Positions 50,085 to 61,446 of a stretch of DNA of 64,000 nucleotides are shown piece by piece. How positions within the stretch are numbered: the first letter of the stretch is position 1; every line of letters begins with the position of its first letter. Below the pieces are notes generated by a model. It searched no databases and was not told the DNA's origin. It saw only the letters and a program-made list of their open reading frames with translations. The position numbers were made by a program, and so were the translations under genes. The stretch spans positions 930,001-994,000 of the forward strand of contig NZ_CP012264.1 in NCBI RefSeq assembly GCF_001277255.1, in the 5' to 3' direction. The DNA is from Cronobacter condimenti 1330 (GTDB lineage: Bacteria > Pseudomonadota > Gammaproteobacteria > Enterobacterales > Enterobacteriaceae).

Positions 50085-50103
50085 AATGTTAGCGCACGAC
50101 ATT
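50085..50103. promoter_or_regulatory. Main lac operator before lacZ
   Basis: A 19-base element with arms AATGT and ACATT around GCGC, 23 bases upstream of the lacZ start. Paired with the site at 49950, 135 bases apart, allowing repression by looping. Confidence 0.8.
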
Positions 50104-50125
50104 TTTCGATTTCCAGGGAACTATC

Positions 50126-53100
50126 ATGACAGAAAACCCCACCACGACTGCTTTTAACGAGCTGCAGACGCGCCCGCTGGCGACCATTCTTGCCCGTAAC
50201 GACTGGCAAAATCCGGCCATTACCAGCGTGAATCGCCTGCCTTCTCATACGCCGCTGCACGGCTGGCGTGACGCCGAACGCGCGCGCCGCGGCGAGGCTT
50301 CCGAAGGCGTGCTGTCGCTCGACGGCGACTGGCAGTTCAGTTTTTTCTCAAGCCCACAGCAGGTGCCGGATGTCTGGCTGGCGGCCGATCTCACGGATGC
50401 CCGTGCCACAACGGTGCCGTCTAACTGGCAGATGGAAGGCTACGACACCCCCATTTACACCAACGTGCGCTACCCGATCCCGGTCAACCCGCCATTTGTG
50501 CCGGAAGAAAACCCGACCGGCTGTTATTCGCGCGATATCGACGTGCCGCAGGCGTGGCTGGAGGCAGGCCGCACGCGCATTATTTTCGGCGGCGTGAATT
50601 CCGCGTTTTATCTCTGGTGTAACGGTCAGTGGATAGGTTACTCGCAGGATAGCCGCCTGCCGGCGGAGTTCGATCTCACTGGTGTGCTACACGCGGGCCG
50701 CAACCGCCTGTGCGTGCTGGTGTTGCGCTGGTCTGACGGCAGCTATCTGGAAGATCAGGATATGTGGCGCATGAGCGGGATTTTCCGCCCGGTCAGCCTG
50801 CTGCATCTTCCGGAACAGGCGTTTGCGGATGTGCGCGTACAAACGGAACTCGCCGCTTCACTGCGTCACGGCACGCTGCTGAGTGAAGTAGAAGTGACGC
50901 CTGCCGCGCGTGGGCTGAGTGTCAGCCTGGCGCTGTGGCAGGGCGAACAGTGCCTGGCAAGCCAGACGCAGCCGCTCGGCTCGGCCCCGATTGACGAGCG
51001 CGGCAACTACCCGGAGCGCGCCACGCTGAGTCTTGATATCGACAACCCGCTGCTCTGGAGCGCCGAAGCGCCGCACCTCTATCGCGCGGTCGTCACGCTG
51101 CTCGATGCTGACGGCATCCCGCTGGTGTCAGAGGCTCATGACGTCGGTTTTCGTCGTGTGGAAATAACAAATGGCCTGCTGACCCTCAACGGGCAGCCGT
51201 TGCTGATCCGCGGCGTTAACCGCCACGAACACCACCCGGAGAAAGGCCAGGCGGTGGATGAAGCGGCGATGGTGCAGGACATCCTGCTGATGAAGCAGAA
51301 CAACTTTAACGCCGTGCGCTGCTCCCACTACCCTAATCAGCCGCGCTGGTATGAGCTGTGCAGCCGCTACGGGCTGTATGTGGTGGATGAGGCCAACATT
51401 GAAACCCACGGCATGGAGCCGATGAGCCGTCTTTCAGACGATCCGGTCTGGCTTGGCGCCTACAGCGAGCGCGTTACCCGGATGGTGAAATGCAACCGTA
51501 ACCACCCGAGCATTATTATCTGGTCGCTCGGCAATGAGTCCGGTCATGGCGCCACCCACACGGCGCTCTATAACTGGATCAAACATCAGGACCCGACGCG
51601 CCCGGTGCAGTATGAAGGCGGCGGCGCGGATACGCGTGCGACCGACATTATCTGTCCGATGTATGCCCGGGTAGAAACGGACCAGCCGATCCCGGCGGTG
51701 CCGAAATGGTCGATTAAAAAATGGATCTCCATGCCTGGCGAAACCCGGCCGCTTATCCTGTGCGAATACGCACATGCGATGGGCAACAGCCTCGGTAATT
51801 TTGCCGACTACTGGGACGCGTTCCGCCAGTATCCGCGGCTGCAGGGCGGTTTTATCTGGGACTGGGCCGACCAGGCCATCACGCGCGTAGAGCCGGATGG
51901 CAGCCGCTGGTGGGCCTACGGCGGTGATTTTGGTGATACGCCGAACGATCGCCAGTTCTGCATGAACGGGCTGGTCTTCCCGGATCGCACGCCACACCCG
52001 TCGCTGTATGAAGCGAAGCATCAGCAGCAGTTCTTCCAGTTCCGTCTGGTCGGCGAAAGCCCGCTGCAAATCGAGGTGACCAGCGAATACTTGTTCCGCG
52101 AAAGCGATAACGAGCGCCTGTTATGGAGCGTGGAAGTGCGTGGCGAAGCGCGCATGAGCGGCGAAATCACGCTGAATTTAGGCCCGCAGGAGACGCGCGT
52201 GCTGACGCTCAGCGAAGAAGGCTTCACCGTCGCTGCGGGCGATGACGCTGTCTGGCTGCATGTGCGCGTAGAACAGCCGCAGGCGACCGCCTGGTCGCCG
52301 GAAGGGCATCTCAGCGCCTGGGCGCAGTGGCCGCTTGCCGCACCGCTTGCACTGCCGCAGCCGCCAGTCGCAGGCGACGCGCCGCAGCTTGATATTACCG
52401 ACGAGGAATTCGTTATTCGCCACGGGCGCCAGACATGGCATGTCAGCCGCGCCAGCGGGCTGCTGACCCAGTGGTGCGACGACGGCGTGGATCAAATGCT
52501 GACGCCACTTGCCGATCAGTTCATCCGCGCGCCGCTGGATAACGACATCGGCGTGAGTGAAGTCGAGCGCATCGATCCGAACGCCTGGGTAGAGCGCTGG
52601 AAAGCCGCGGGCCTTTATGACACGGAACACCGCTGCCTGGTCTGTGAAGCGCAAACCACCCGCGACGGCGTGGAAGTGCGTGCGCAGCATGCCTATTTCG
52701 CAAACGGCCTGCCGGATGGCCCGGCCATTCTCAGCCACTGGCGTATGTGGGTGGATAACCAGGGCGCGCTGCACTGCGAGATTGACGTCGAGCGTAGCAC
52801 GCGCCTGCCGCCTCTGCCGCGTGTGGGGGTTGTGTGTCAGTTGCGCGGCGGCGAGACGACCGCAAGCTGGCTCGGCCTCGGCCCACATGAGAACTACCCG
52901 GATCGCCTGAGCAGCGCCTGTTTCTCACGCTGGACGCTGCCGCTTGAGGCGCTTTCCACGCCGTATATCTTCCCGAGCGAAAACGGCCTGCGCTGCCAGA
53001 CGCGCGAACTGGACTGGAACGGCTGGCAGGCGCAGGGCGATTTCCACTTCTCCTTAAGCCCGTACGGCACCCGCCAGTTAATGGAGACCAGCCACTGGCA

Positions 53101-53257
53101 CAAACTGCAGCCGGAGGCGGGTATATGGCTCACGATTGACGGTTTCCATATGGGCATTGGCGGCGATGACTCGTGGACGCCGAGCGTGCACCCGGAATAT
53201 CTGCTTAACGCGCGGGACTACCGCTACCGCTTTACCCTGCGCAGACGGCAAGGCTGA
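50126..53257 (+). CDS. lacZ: Beta-galactosidase
   Basis: Hydrolyses lactose and makes allolactose. The 1043-residue GH2 enzyme has the alpha-peptide region at the N terminus (LATILARNDWQNPAITSVNRLPSHTPLHGW), the acid/base Glu in WSLGNESGHG and the nucleophile Glu in ILCEYAHAMGNS, and the Bgal small chain domain at the C terminus. Slightly longer than E. coli LacZ (1024). CCAGGGA precedes the ATG. First gene of lacZY. Confidence 0.97.
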   Translation: MTENPTTTAFNELQTRPLATILARNDWQNPAITSVNRLPSHTPLHGWRDAERARRGEASEGVLSLDGDWQFSFFSSPQQVPDVWLAADLTDARATTVPSNWQMEGYDTPIYTNVRYPIPVNPPFVPEENPTGCYSRDIDVPQAWLEAGRTRIIFGGVNSAFYLWCNGQWIGYSQDSRLPAEFDLTGVLHAGRNRLCVLVLRWSDGSYLEDQDMWRMSGIFRPVSLLHLPEQAFADVRVQTELAASLRHGTLLSEVEVTPAARGLSVSLALWQGEQCLASQTQPLGSAPIDERGNYPERATLSLDIDNPLLWSAEAPHLYRAVVTLLDADGIPLVSEAHDVGFRRVEITNGLLTLNGQPLLIRGVNRHEHHPEKGQAVDEAAMVQDILLMKQNNFNAVRCSHYPNQPRWYELCSRYGLYVVDEANIETHGMEPMSRLSDDPVWLGAYSERVTRMVKCNRNHPSIIIWSLGNESGHGATHTALYNWIKHQDPTRPVQYEGGGADTRATDIICPMYARVETDQPIPAVPKWSIKKWISMPGETRPLILCEYAHAMGNSLGNFADYWDAFRQYPRLQGGFIWDWADQAITRVEPDGSRWWAYGGDFGDTPNDRQFCMNGLVFPDRTPHPSLYEAKHQQQFFQFRLVGESPLQIEVTSEYLFRESDNERLLWSVEVRGEARMSGEITLNLGPQETRVLTLSEEGFTVAAGDDAVWLHVRVEQPQATAWSPEGHLSAWAQWPLAAPLALPQPPVAGDAPQLDITDEEFVIRHGRQTWHVSRASGLLTQWCDDGVDQMLTPLADQFIRAPLDNDIGVSEVERIDPNAWVERWKAAGLYDTEHRCLVCEAQTTRDGVEVRAQHAYFANGLPDGPAILSHWRMWVDNQGALHCEIDVERSTRLPPLPRVGVVCQLRGGETTASWLGLGPHENYPDRLSSACFSRWTLPLEALSTPYIFPSENGLRCQTRELDWNGWQAQGDFHFSLSPYGTRQLMETSHWHKLQPEAGIWLTIDGFHMGIGGDDSWTPSVHPEYLLNARDYRYRFTLRRRQG

Positions 53258-53269
53258 CAGGGCGCGACT

Positions 53270-53292
53270 GCCGGGGGCTCGCCCCCGGTTTT
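53270..53292 (+). repeat. Hairpin between lacZ and lacY
   Basis: CCGGGGGC-TC-GCCCCCGG is a strong short hairpin followed by TTTTAC. It may reduce lacY expression relative to lacZ or protect the upstream message. Confidence 0.55.
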
Positions 53293-53330
53293 ACTAAAAA
53301 AAACAGCATCATTAACACTGAAGGTGAAAG

Positions 53331-54596
53331 ATGAATAAGCCTGCCCTGACCCCGGTTGAAAAACAGAACTTCATATACTTTTTGCTGTTCTTCTTTTTCT
53401 ACTATTTCATTATGTCGGCCTACTTTCCGTTCTTTCCGGTGTGGCTTGCGGATGTCGCCCACCTGAGTAAAACGGATACCGGGATCGTCTTTTCGTGCAT
53501 CTCGCTGTTCGCGATTATCTTCCAGCCGGTATTTGGCCTGGTCTCCGATAAGCTGGGGCTGCGCAAACATCTGTTGTGGACCATCACCGGCCTGCTGGTG
53601 CTGTTCGCGCCGTTCTTTATTTTTGTTCTCAAGCCGCTACTGGCGTTTAACATCTGGGTCGGGGCGTTTGTCGGCGGGTGTTATCTTGGCGTGGTTTTCT
53701 CCAGCGGCTCCGGCGCGGTGGAAGCCTATATTGAGCGCGTGAGCCGGGCGAACAACTTTGAATATGGCAAAGTGCGCGTCTCCGGCTGCGTGGGCTGGGC
53801 GTTGTGCGCCTCCATGACCGGTATGTTGTTTGGCGTTAATCCCAATATCATCTTCTGGGTCGCCTCGGCGTTTGCGCTGGTGCTGGCGGGCGTGCTGTGG
53901 TTCTCGCGCCCGGCAGGGGAGAGCGGCAATCTGATCTCCGGCACCAAAGAAACCAGCCAGGCCTTTTCAATGAAACTGGTGAGTGAACTGTTCAGAATGC
54001 GCAGTTTCTGGGCATTTATTATCTATGTGGTGGGCGTGGCGAGCGTCTATGACGTCTTCGACCAGCAGTTCGCGAACTTCTTTAAAGGCTTTTTCTCAAG
54101 TCCGGAACGCGGCACCCAGATTTTCGGCTTTGTCACCACGGGCGGTGAGTTGCTCAACGCCACGGTCATGTTCTTTACGCCGTTTATCATTAACCGCATC
54201 GGCAGTAAAAACGCGCTGTTGATTGCAGGCGCCATTATGTCGATGCGCATTATCGGCTCGTCATTCGCCACCGCCGACTGGCAGGTGATCGTGCTGAAAA
54301 CGCTGCATATGTTTGAACTGCCGTTCCTGCTGGTGGGCACGTTTAAATATATCTCTGCGGTGTTTGACCCGCGCCTTTCTGCCACGCTGTTCCTGGTGGG
54401 CTTTAACCTCTCCAAGCAGCTTTCCGGCGTGGTGCTCTCCACCTGGGCGGGCCGGATGTACGACACCGTCGGCTTCCAGCAAACCTATCTGGTGCTGGGG
54501 CTGATTACCCTTAGCTTTACCGTTATCTCTTTCTTCACGCTACAGGGCCGTCCGCGCCCGGCGCTTGAGAAATCGCCGAATTCCTCACTCGCCTGA
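53331..54596 (+). CDS. lacY: Lactose permease (lactose:H+ symporter)
   Basis: A 421-residue, 12-helix symporter of the OHS family. Residues essential in E. coli LacY are conserved: E131 (E126), R149 (R144) and C153 (C148) in KVRVSGCVGWALCASM, the Glu in GGELLN (E269), and the His/Glu pair in KTLHMFELPF (H322, E325). It follows lacZ by 73 bases. No lacA acetyltransferase follows; the next gene is maeA. Confidence 0.96.
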   Translation: MNKPALTPVEKQNFIYFLLFFFFYYFIMSAYFPFFPVWLADVAHLSKTDTGIVFSCISLFAIIFQPVFGLVSDKLGLRKHLLWTITGLLVLFAPFFIFVLKPLLAFNIWVGAFVGGCYLGVVFSSGSGAVEAYIERVSRANNFEYGKVRVSGCVGWALCASMTGMLFGVNPNIIFWVASAFALVLAGVLWFSRPAGESGNLISGTKETSQAFSMKLVSELFRMRSFWAFIIYVVGVASVYDVFDQQFANFFKGFFSSPERGTQIFGFVTTGGELLNATVMFFTPFIINRIGSKNALLIAGAIMSMRIIGSSFATADWQVIVLKTLHMFELPFLLVGTFKYISAVFDPRLSATLFLVGFNLSKQLSGVVLSTWAGRMYDTVGFQQTYLVLGLITLSFTVISFFTLQGRPRPALEKSPNSSLA

Positions 54597-54613
54597 CGCC
54601 CGCGCCATTCACG

Positions 54614-54633
54614 GGGGAGAGCCGCTCCCCCGA
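54614..54633 (+). terminator. Hairpin after lacY
   Basis: CGGGGGAG / CTCCCCCG around a short loop lies 18 bases after the lacY stop. No clear U-tract; possible terminator or REP-like element. Confidence 0.45.
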
Positions 54634-54808
54634 AACTCCCTTCAATGAATAAATTGCATGACATTGATGTCAGAAATCTGTCCATTTATGGAAGAGCGGC
54701 GGGCCGCTTTCTTATACACTATGTGCCGCTATGGTAATCCGCCCGTTCCGACGCGGCCTCCAGAAAGCCAATGGTGAGGCTTCTGCCGCGCAAAAAAGAG
54801 TGAGACAG

Positions 54809-56509
54809 ATGGAAATCAAACACAAAAAAAACCGTTCGCTTTACATTCCCTACGCAGGCCCTGTTCTCCTGGAGTTTCCGCTGCTGAACAAAGGCAGCGC
54901 CTTTAGCATGGAGGAGCGCAGCAATTTCAACCTGCTGGGGCTTTTGCCGGAAGTGGTGGAAACCATTGAAGAGCAGGCGGAACGCGCATGGCGGCAGTTT
55001 GAAGATTTCAAAACGGATATTGATAAGCACATTTATCTGCGCAACATCCAGGATACCAACGAAACCCTGTTTTACCGCCTGCTGGAAAACCATCTCGATG
55101 TAATGATGCCCATCATTTACACCCCGACGGTGGGCTCCGCCTGCGAACGTTTTTCTGAAATCTACCGCCGCGCCCGCGGGGTGTTTATCTCCTGGCCGAA
55201 CCGCCATAACATGGATGACATCCTGCAAAACGTGCCCATCCATAACATTAAAGTGATCGTGGTGACCGACGGTGAACGCATTCTCGGCCTCGGCGACCAG
55301 GGCATCGGCGGCATGGGCATTCCTATCGGCAAGCTGTCGCTCTATACCGCCTGCGGCGGCATCAGCCCGGCCTATACGCTGCCTATCGTGCTGGATGCCG
55401 GGACAAATAATCAGCAACTGCTGAACGACCCGCTCTACATGGGCTGGCGTCACCCGCGCATCACCGACGACGAGTATTACGCGTTTGTGGATGATTTTAT
55501 CCAGGCGGTGAAACAGCGCTGGCCGAACGTGCTGCTGCAATTTGAAGATTTCGCGCAGAAGAATGCGATGCCGCTGCTTGAGCGCTACCGCGATGAGATC
55601 TGCTGCTTTAACGATGACATTCAGGGCACCGCGGCGGTCACGCTCGGCACGCTGATTGCCGCAAGCCGCGCAGCAGGCAGCCAGCTTAGCGAGCAGAAAA
55701 TCGTCTTCCTGGGCGCAGGCTCCGCCGGTTGCGGTATCGCCGAGCAGATCATTGCCTGGATGCGCACCGAAGGCGGCTTAAGCGATGAGCAGGCGCGTGC
55801 CCGAGTTTACATGGTTGACCGCTTCGGCCTGCTGACAGACAACATGCCGAACCTGCTCTCCTTCCAGGCGAAGCTGGTGCAAAAACGCGACAGCCTCCAG
55901 AGCTGGGACACGCAAAGCGATTCGCTGTCGCTGCTGGATGTGGTGCGTAACGTCAAGCCGGATATCCTGATTGGCGTCTCTGGCCAGACGGGGCTTTTCA
56001 GCGAAGAGATCATCCGCGAGATGCACAAGCATTGCGCGCGTCCTATCGTTATGCCGCTTTCTAACCCAACGTCGCGCGTTGAAGCTACGCCGCACGATAT
56101 CCTGAACTGGACTGACGGCGCGGCGCTGGTTGCAACGGGCAGCCCGTTCCAGCCGGTAACCATCAAAGAGAAAACGTACCCTATCGCCCAGTGCAATAAC
56201 GCCTATATCTTCCCGGGCATCGGGCTTGGGATTATTTCGTCCGGGGCGCTGCGCGTGACGGATGAGATGATGATGGCGGCAAGTGAAGCGCTGGCTGCCC
56301 ATTCACCGCTGGTGAATACCGGCAGCGGGCTGGTGCTGCCGCCGCTGACTGATATTCAGAAGGTTTCGAAGGATATTGCGTTTGCGGTCGGTAAAATGGC
56401 GCAGCAGCAGGGCGTAGCGGTGAAAACGTCTGCTGAGGCGCTGTTGCAGGCGATTGAAGACAACTTCTGGCTGCCGGAGTATCGCAGCTACCGCCGCACC
56501 TCTATCTGA
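54809..56509 (+). CDS. maeA: NAD-dependent malic enzyme
   Basis: Oxidative decarboxylation of malate to pyruvate with NAD. The 566-residue frame from ATG 54809 starts MEIKHKKNRSLYIPYAGPVLLEFPLLNKGSAF, closely matching E. coli MaeA (565 residues). Metal and malate sites lie in FEDFAQKNAMPLLERYRDEICCFNDDIQGTAAV, and the NAD site is FLGAGSAGCGIAE. An upstream in-frame extension lacks support. It corresponds to sfcA. Confidence 0.96.
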   Translation: MEIKHKKNRSLYIPYAGPVLLEFPLLNKGSAFSMEERSNFNLLGLLPEVVETIEEQAERAWRQFEDFKTDIDKHIYLRNIQDTNETLFYRLLENHLDVMMPIIYTPTVGSACERFSEIYRRARGVFISWPNRHNMDDILQNVPIHNIKVIVVTDGERILGLGDQGIGGMGIPIGKLSLYTACGGISPAYTLPIVLDAGTNNQQLLNDPLYMGWRHPRITDDEYYAFVDDFIQAVKQRWPNVLLQFEDFAQKNAMPLLERYRDEICCFNDDIQGTAAVTLGTLIAASRAAGSQLSEQKIVFLGAGSAGCGIAEQIIAWMRTEGGLSDEQARARVYMVDRFGLLTDNMPNLLSFQAKLVQKRDSLQSWDTQSDSLSLLDVVRNVKPDILIGVSGQTGLFSEEIIREMHKHCARPIVMPLSNPTSRVEATPHDILNWTDGAALVATGSPFQPVTIKEKTYPIAQCNNAYIFPGIGLGIISSGALRVTDEMMMAASEALAAHSPLVNTGSGLVLPPLTDIQKVSKDIAFAVGKMAQQQGVAVKTSAEALLQAIEDNFWLPEYRSYRRTSI

Positions 56510-56523
56510 TGTGAGGTCGGCTC

Positions 56524-56555
56524 CCCGCTGGCGCGATGCGTCAGCGGGATTTTCT
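56524..56555. terminator. Terminator of maeA
   Basis: CCCGCTG at 56524-56530 pairs with CAGCGGG at 56542-56548, followed by ATTTTCTT. Confidence 0.7.
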
Positions 56556-56559
56556 TGCG

Positions 56560-56832
56560 TTATTCTTCGCGGTTCCATTCGCGCCAGTGCATCCACAGGC
56601 ATTTGCCCGCCACGGTCGTTATCAGCGAACAGATAACCGACGCTACCGCGAGCTCAATAAAATAGGCGTTAAAGTCATCCAGGTAAGGCACCACGTTCAC
56701 CACAGCGGCTACGTCGCGCAACTCGCTTGCGTGCAGCAGGGCGAATAGCGCATGCGGAATATTCAAAAAGAAGAAAATAAACAGCAGGCAAAAGATAATG
56801 GATTCAATGGTGTTAGCCCGGGTGACTCTCAT
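56560..56832 (-). CDS. Small inner membrane protein, unknown
   Basis: A 90-residue product with two hydrophobic helices (ESIIFCLLFIFFFLNIPHALFALL and YFIELAVASVICSLITTVAGKCLWM) joined by an acidic loop, ending in a basic/aromatic tail. No family is recognised. The ribosome site is weak. It is convergent with maeA, 50 bases apart, and precedes the iol region. Confidence 0.55.
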   Translation of the reverse strand: MRVTRANTIESIIFCLLFIFFFLNIPHALFALLHASELRDVAAVVNVVPYLDDFNAYFIELAVASVICSLITTVAGKCLWMHWREWNREE

Positions 56833-56963
56833 TGACGCGCTCGGTTCTGAATAAAGGACAACCCCGCCGACGCCTGGGGCCGCGGGGTCTGGCCTCGCAT
56901 CATACCTGAAACCGCGTCCGACAACAGGTGATTTTATCGCCGGTTTACGGACGCGACGTCGCC

Positions 56964-57785
56964 TCAGGCGGCGTGCTGGCGCACGAGTTCAATGCTGTTC
57001 ATTATCTCTCGTTCAATGTCAGCCTCGCTCCAGGTGGCGAGATCGGAGGAGAACGGCTCAAAAGCGTAAATGCCCTGATAGCCGCGCGCCTCAAGCGCTT
57101 TGACCTGCTCGACCGATTTCAGGCGATCGCCTGGCGTCAGCATAATGCGCTCATCGTCCGTCAGCGCGTCAAACGGACGCGTATCTTCCACGCCGGAGAG
57201 ATGCACCAGCCCAATCATGGAAACCTCCACCTGTGAAAACTCCTGCGCCGCCTGTGGGTAGAGCGCGTGATGGAAGGTGTCGATGAGAAGCTTAAAGGGC
57301 ACGCTGGCGTCGCGGATTAGCGTCTGCGCCTGTGCGGCCGAACGCAGCGAGCTTTGCGGAAAACCGAGCGGCTCGACCAGCCCCTGAATGCCATAGCGTG
57401 TAAACCGCGGGGCGAGATCCTGTAAAGCCGCCAGGGTTTGTGCTGGGTCAATATGGCGACCGTCGTTAAGCGGGCAGAGCACCAGCCCCGCCGCGCCCAC
57501 AGCCTGCGCCTCTTTTAGCAGCGACTCCGTCAGCTCTTGTACGGCGGGCGTGCGCTGGTTAAACGGGTAGACGGCATTGATGGTCACAATCTCAATCCCG
57601 TCACGCGCCGCCAGCTCGCGCACCTGCGCCGCGCTCAGATCGTCGGTGACGCTCCCGCTCGGCATATCATTACGCAGTTCCACTTTATTCAGCCCCAGGC
57701 GTTTCACCAGTTTAAAAAAAGACGGGATATCCAGCGCGGGGGCGATTTTGCGATTCACACAGAAGCGGTGCAGTGCAACGGTCAT
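56964..57785 (-). CDS. iolI: IolI-like TIM-barrel isomerase (inosose isomerase)
   Basis: A 273-residue sugar phosphate isomerase/epimerase-type TIM barrel. Metal-site motifs are VEPLGFPQSS, LLIDTFHHALYP and GLVHLSGVEDTRP, followed by a late Glu in YAFEPFSSD. In Bacillus, IolI interconverts 2-keto-myo-inositol and 1-keto-D-chiro-inositol. The ATG at 57785 is preceded by AGGAGAG; the longer frame is rejected. Divergent from iolA. Myo-inositol role is inferred from the cluster. Confidence 0.85.
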   Translation of the reverse strand: MTVALHRFCVNRKIAPALDIPSFFKLVKRLGLNKVELRNDMPSGSVTDDLSAAQVRELAARDGIEIVTINAVYPFNQRTPAVQELTESLLKEAQAVGAAGLVLCPLNDGRHIDPAQTLAALQDLAPRFTRYGIQGLVEPLGFPQSSLRSAAQAQTLIRDASVPFKLLIDTFHHALYPQAAQEFSQVEVSMIGLVHLSGVEDTRPFDALTDDERIMLTPGDRLKSVEQVKALEARGYQGIYAFEPFSSDLATWSEADIEREIMNSIELVRQHAA

Positions 57786-58146
57786 CTTACTCTCCTGAAA
57801 GCAACAGAATGAAATAGTCAGCCTGCCTTTAATCAAAACATTTATTTCATAATTGGCAATGTTTGAAAATCTGCTTCTTTGATCGACTTCGCAAAAAATA
57901 GTGGAGCCGTGGCAGCTGAGCAAGTAAATGGGCCAGTAATCCGCCGTATTTCAGAGGGTAAAGCCAGGGTGTGGAACGAGCCTTGCGGGCGGAGAAGATG
58001 AAAATGCGACCAGAGTCACCAAAATTAAATTTCATTTGTATGTTTTATTGAAATATTCATTTCATTTGACCAGGATAAAGGCAGATGTTTTCACCGCGAG
58101 CCGCCGCGGCTCCGGCATTGACCCCCTCCAGACGACGAGGCTAAGC
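57786..58146. promoter_or_regulatory. Divergent iolI-iolA promoter region with IolR-like palindromes
   Basis: Contains TGAAAT-ATTC-ATTTCA at 58049-58064 and half-sites ATGAAAT at 57809-57815 and ATTTCAT at 57844-57850. The same motif recurs upstream of iolR and iolD, suggesting operators for the RpiR-family regulator. No gene is seen. Confidence 0.6.
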
Positions 58147-59652
<1,506 letters not shown>

Positions 59653-59669
59653 TATTTCCAGGAGGAGCC

Positions 59670-60479
59670 ATGTCATTACTTGCAAAGGCGCAGCGCGACG
59701 CGCGCCATCTTCAGCACATCACGCCGGAGCGCGCCGGCTGGCGCTATATCGGCTTTGATGTCTGGATGTTGAAACAGGGCGAGACGTTAACGCTTGAAAG
59801 CGGCGACCGGGAGCTTTGCCTGGTGCTGGTGGCAGGGCTCGCCTCGGTGAAAACCCAGACGGCGGATTTTTCGGGTCTCGGCGGGCGGATGTCGCCGTTT
59901 GAACGCACGCCGCCGTGGTCGGTCTATGCCCCGGTGCAGGAGCGCATTGAAGTAACCGCCGATTCAGATCTGGAGCTGGCTGTGTGCAGCGCGCCGGGCA
60001 AAAGCGGGCGGGTTGCGCGGGTCATCGCCCCTGAGGATGTCGGGGTCGAGCACCGTGGAAAAGGGCGTAATCAGCGTCTGGTGCATAACATTCTGCCGGA
60101 CACCGGCGAGGCGGATTGCCTGCTGGTGGTGGAAGTTTATACCGAGGAGGGCGCGACCAGTTCGTGGCCGGCGCACAAGCACGACACCCCGGTGCCGGGC
60201 AAAGAGACGCAGCTTGAAGAGACCTACTATCACCGCTTCGACCCGCCGCAGGGGTTCGCGTTTCAGCGCGTCTACACCGACGACCGCAGCCTGGACGCCT
60301 GCATGGCGCCTTACAATCACGACGTGGTGATGGTGCCGCGCGGCTATCATCCGGTGGCGGCAGTGGCAGGTTATGACAGCTATTACCTGAACGTGATGGC
60401 AGGGCCAGAGCGCAAATGGCTGTTTACCTGGGAGGAAGACCACGCCTGGATTAACAGCGACGACTATCCACATCGATGA
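59670..60479 (+). CDS. iolB: 5-deoxy-glucuronate isomerase
   Basis: Converts 5-deoxy-D-glucuronate to 2-deoxy-5-keto-D-gluconate. The 269-residue bicupin shows the metal-binding motif SSWPAHKHDTP...LEETYYHRF and the late H in VPRGYHPVAAV. AGGAGG lies upstream of the ATG. Second gene of iolAB, ended by a terminator. Confidence 0.96.
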   Translation: MSLLAKAQRDARHLQHITPERAGWRYIGFDVWMLKQGETLTLESGDRELCLVLVAGLASVKTQTADFSGLGGRMSPFERTPPWSVYAPVQERIEVTADSDLELAVCSAPGKSGRVARVIAPEDVGVEHRGKGRNQRLVHNILPDTGEADCLLVVEVYTEEGATSSWPAHKHDTPVPGKETQLEETYYHRFDPPQGFAFQRVYTDDRSLDACMAPYNHDVVMVPRGYHPVAAVAGYDSYYLNVMAGPERKWLFTWEEDHAWINSDDYPHR

Positions 60480-60492
60480 CAGTATGAAAAAC

Positions 60493-60519
60493 AAAAACGG
60501 CCCTGAGGGGCCGTTTTTT
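60493..60519. terminator. Bidirectional terminator between iolB and iolR
   Basis: AAAAACGGCCCTG / AGGGGCCGTTTTTT forms a strong symmetrical stem with A and T runs, between convergent genes. Confidence 0.88.
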
Positions 60520-60540
60520 ATGAGGCTTCAAACTAAAACG

Positions 60541-61395
60541 TCAGGCCGTCTGCTGCTGCGCGGATTTGCTGTTATTGAGCGCAAGCGACACGGCCAGCGT
60601 CTGGGCGAGACAGAGCGAGGCTACCTGTGAACGGAACCCATCGACCTGGGCTTCGCGCACCACAAAACAGACGTCGCTGAAGGCGGCGAGCGGGCTGACC
60701 TGGCTGTCGGTAATCGCAATCTGGCGTGCTTTGCGCTGGGCACCCAGCTCTACCAGTTCCACCACTTCGCGGGAATACGGCGAGAAACTGACCGCCACCA
60801 CCACATCTTTTGGCCCCACGAGGCTTAGTTGCTCGGTAAACATGCCGCCCAGCCCGTCAATCAGAAACGCTTTGCGGTCGAGGTGGCGCAGCGCGTAGGT
60901 GAGGTAAGAGGCGACGCTGAACGAACGGCGCAGGCCAATGACGTAAATATTTTCCGCCCCGGCCAGCAGGTTAACGGCTTTTTCCAGCTCTTCCGGCGCC
61001 ATCTGCATCGCCAGCTGCTGGAGCGCCTGGGTGTTAACCATCGTAAACATGCTGAGGATTTCGCCTGGCGTTTCCGGCGCGCTGGTCTCTTCGCTCGCCG
61101 TCTGGCGGAACAGACGCGCGCGTTCGGTATAGTTGGCGGTCTCTTCCATCAGATGCTGTCTGAACATCTGTTTCATTTCATTAAAGCCGCTGAAACCAAA
61201 GGCATTGGCGAAACGGATAAGCGTTGACGGCGGCACGTCCGCCTGCTGGGCGATAGAGGCAACGGTATCAAACGCCACGCTATTGCTGTTATCGAGAATG
61301 TAGCGCGCCACCTGTTTTAGTCGTTTGCTGAGCTCGTCATACCGGCGACGAATTTCATCCTGAAGGATGGAGAGCTGGGTCGGGTTATTTGCCAT
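60541..61395 (-). CDS. iolR: RpiR-family regulator of myo-inositol catabolism
   Basis: A 284-residue RpiR-type repressor: N-terminal helix-turn-helix (SNSVAFDTVASIAQQADVPPSTLIRFANAFGFSGFNEMKQMF) and C-terminal SIS domain (IYVIGLRRSFSVASYLTYAL, VVVAVSFSPYSREVVELV). Salmonella IolR, of the same family, represses iol genes until inositol is present. Its position inside the cluster and repeated palindromes upstream of iolA, iolR and iolD support the same role, including autoregulation. Confidence 0.92.
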   Translation of the reverse strand: MANNPTQLSILQDEIRRRYDELSKRLKQVARYILDNSNSVAFDTVASIAQQADVPPSTLIRFANAFGFSGFNEMKQMFRQHLMEETANYTERARLFRQTASEETSAPETPGEILSMFTMVNTQALQQLAMQMAPEELEKAVNLLAGAENIYVIGLRRSFSVASYLTYALRHLDRKAFLIDGLGGMFTEQLSLVGPKDVVVAVSFSPYSREVVELVELGAQRKARQIAITDSQVSPLAAFSDVCFVVREAQVDGFRSQVASLCLAQTLAVSLALNNSKSAQQQTA

Positions 61396-61446
61396 GTATC
61401 GTGCCTGAAAAAGGGGAAAAAGAAGGAAAGCTTGTGTCAGTGTATC

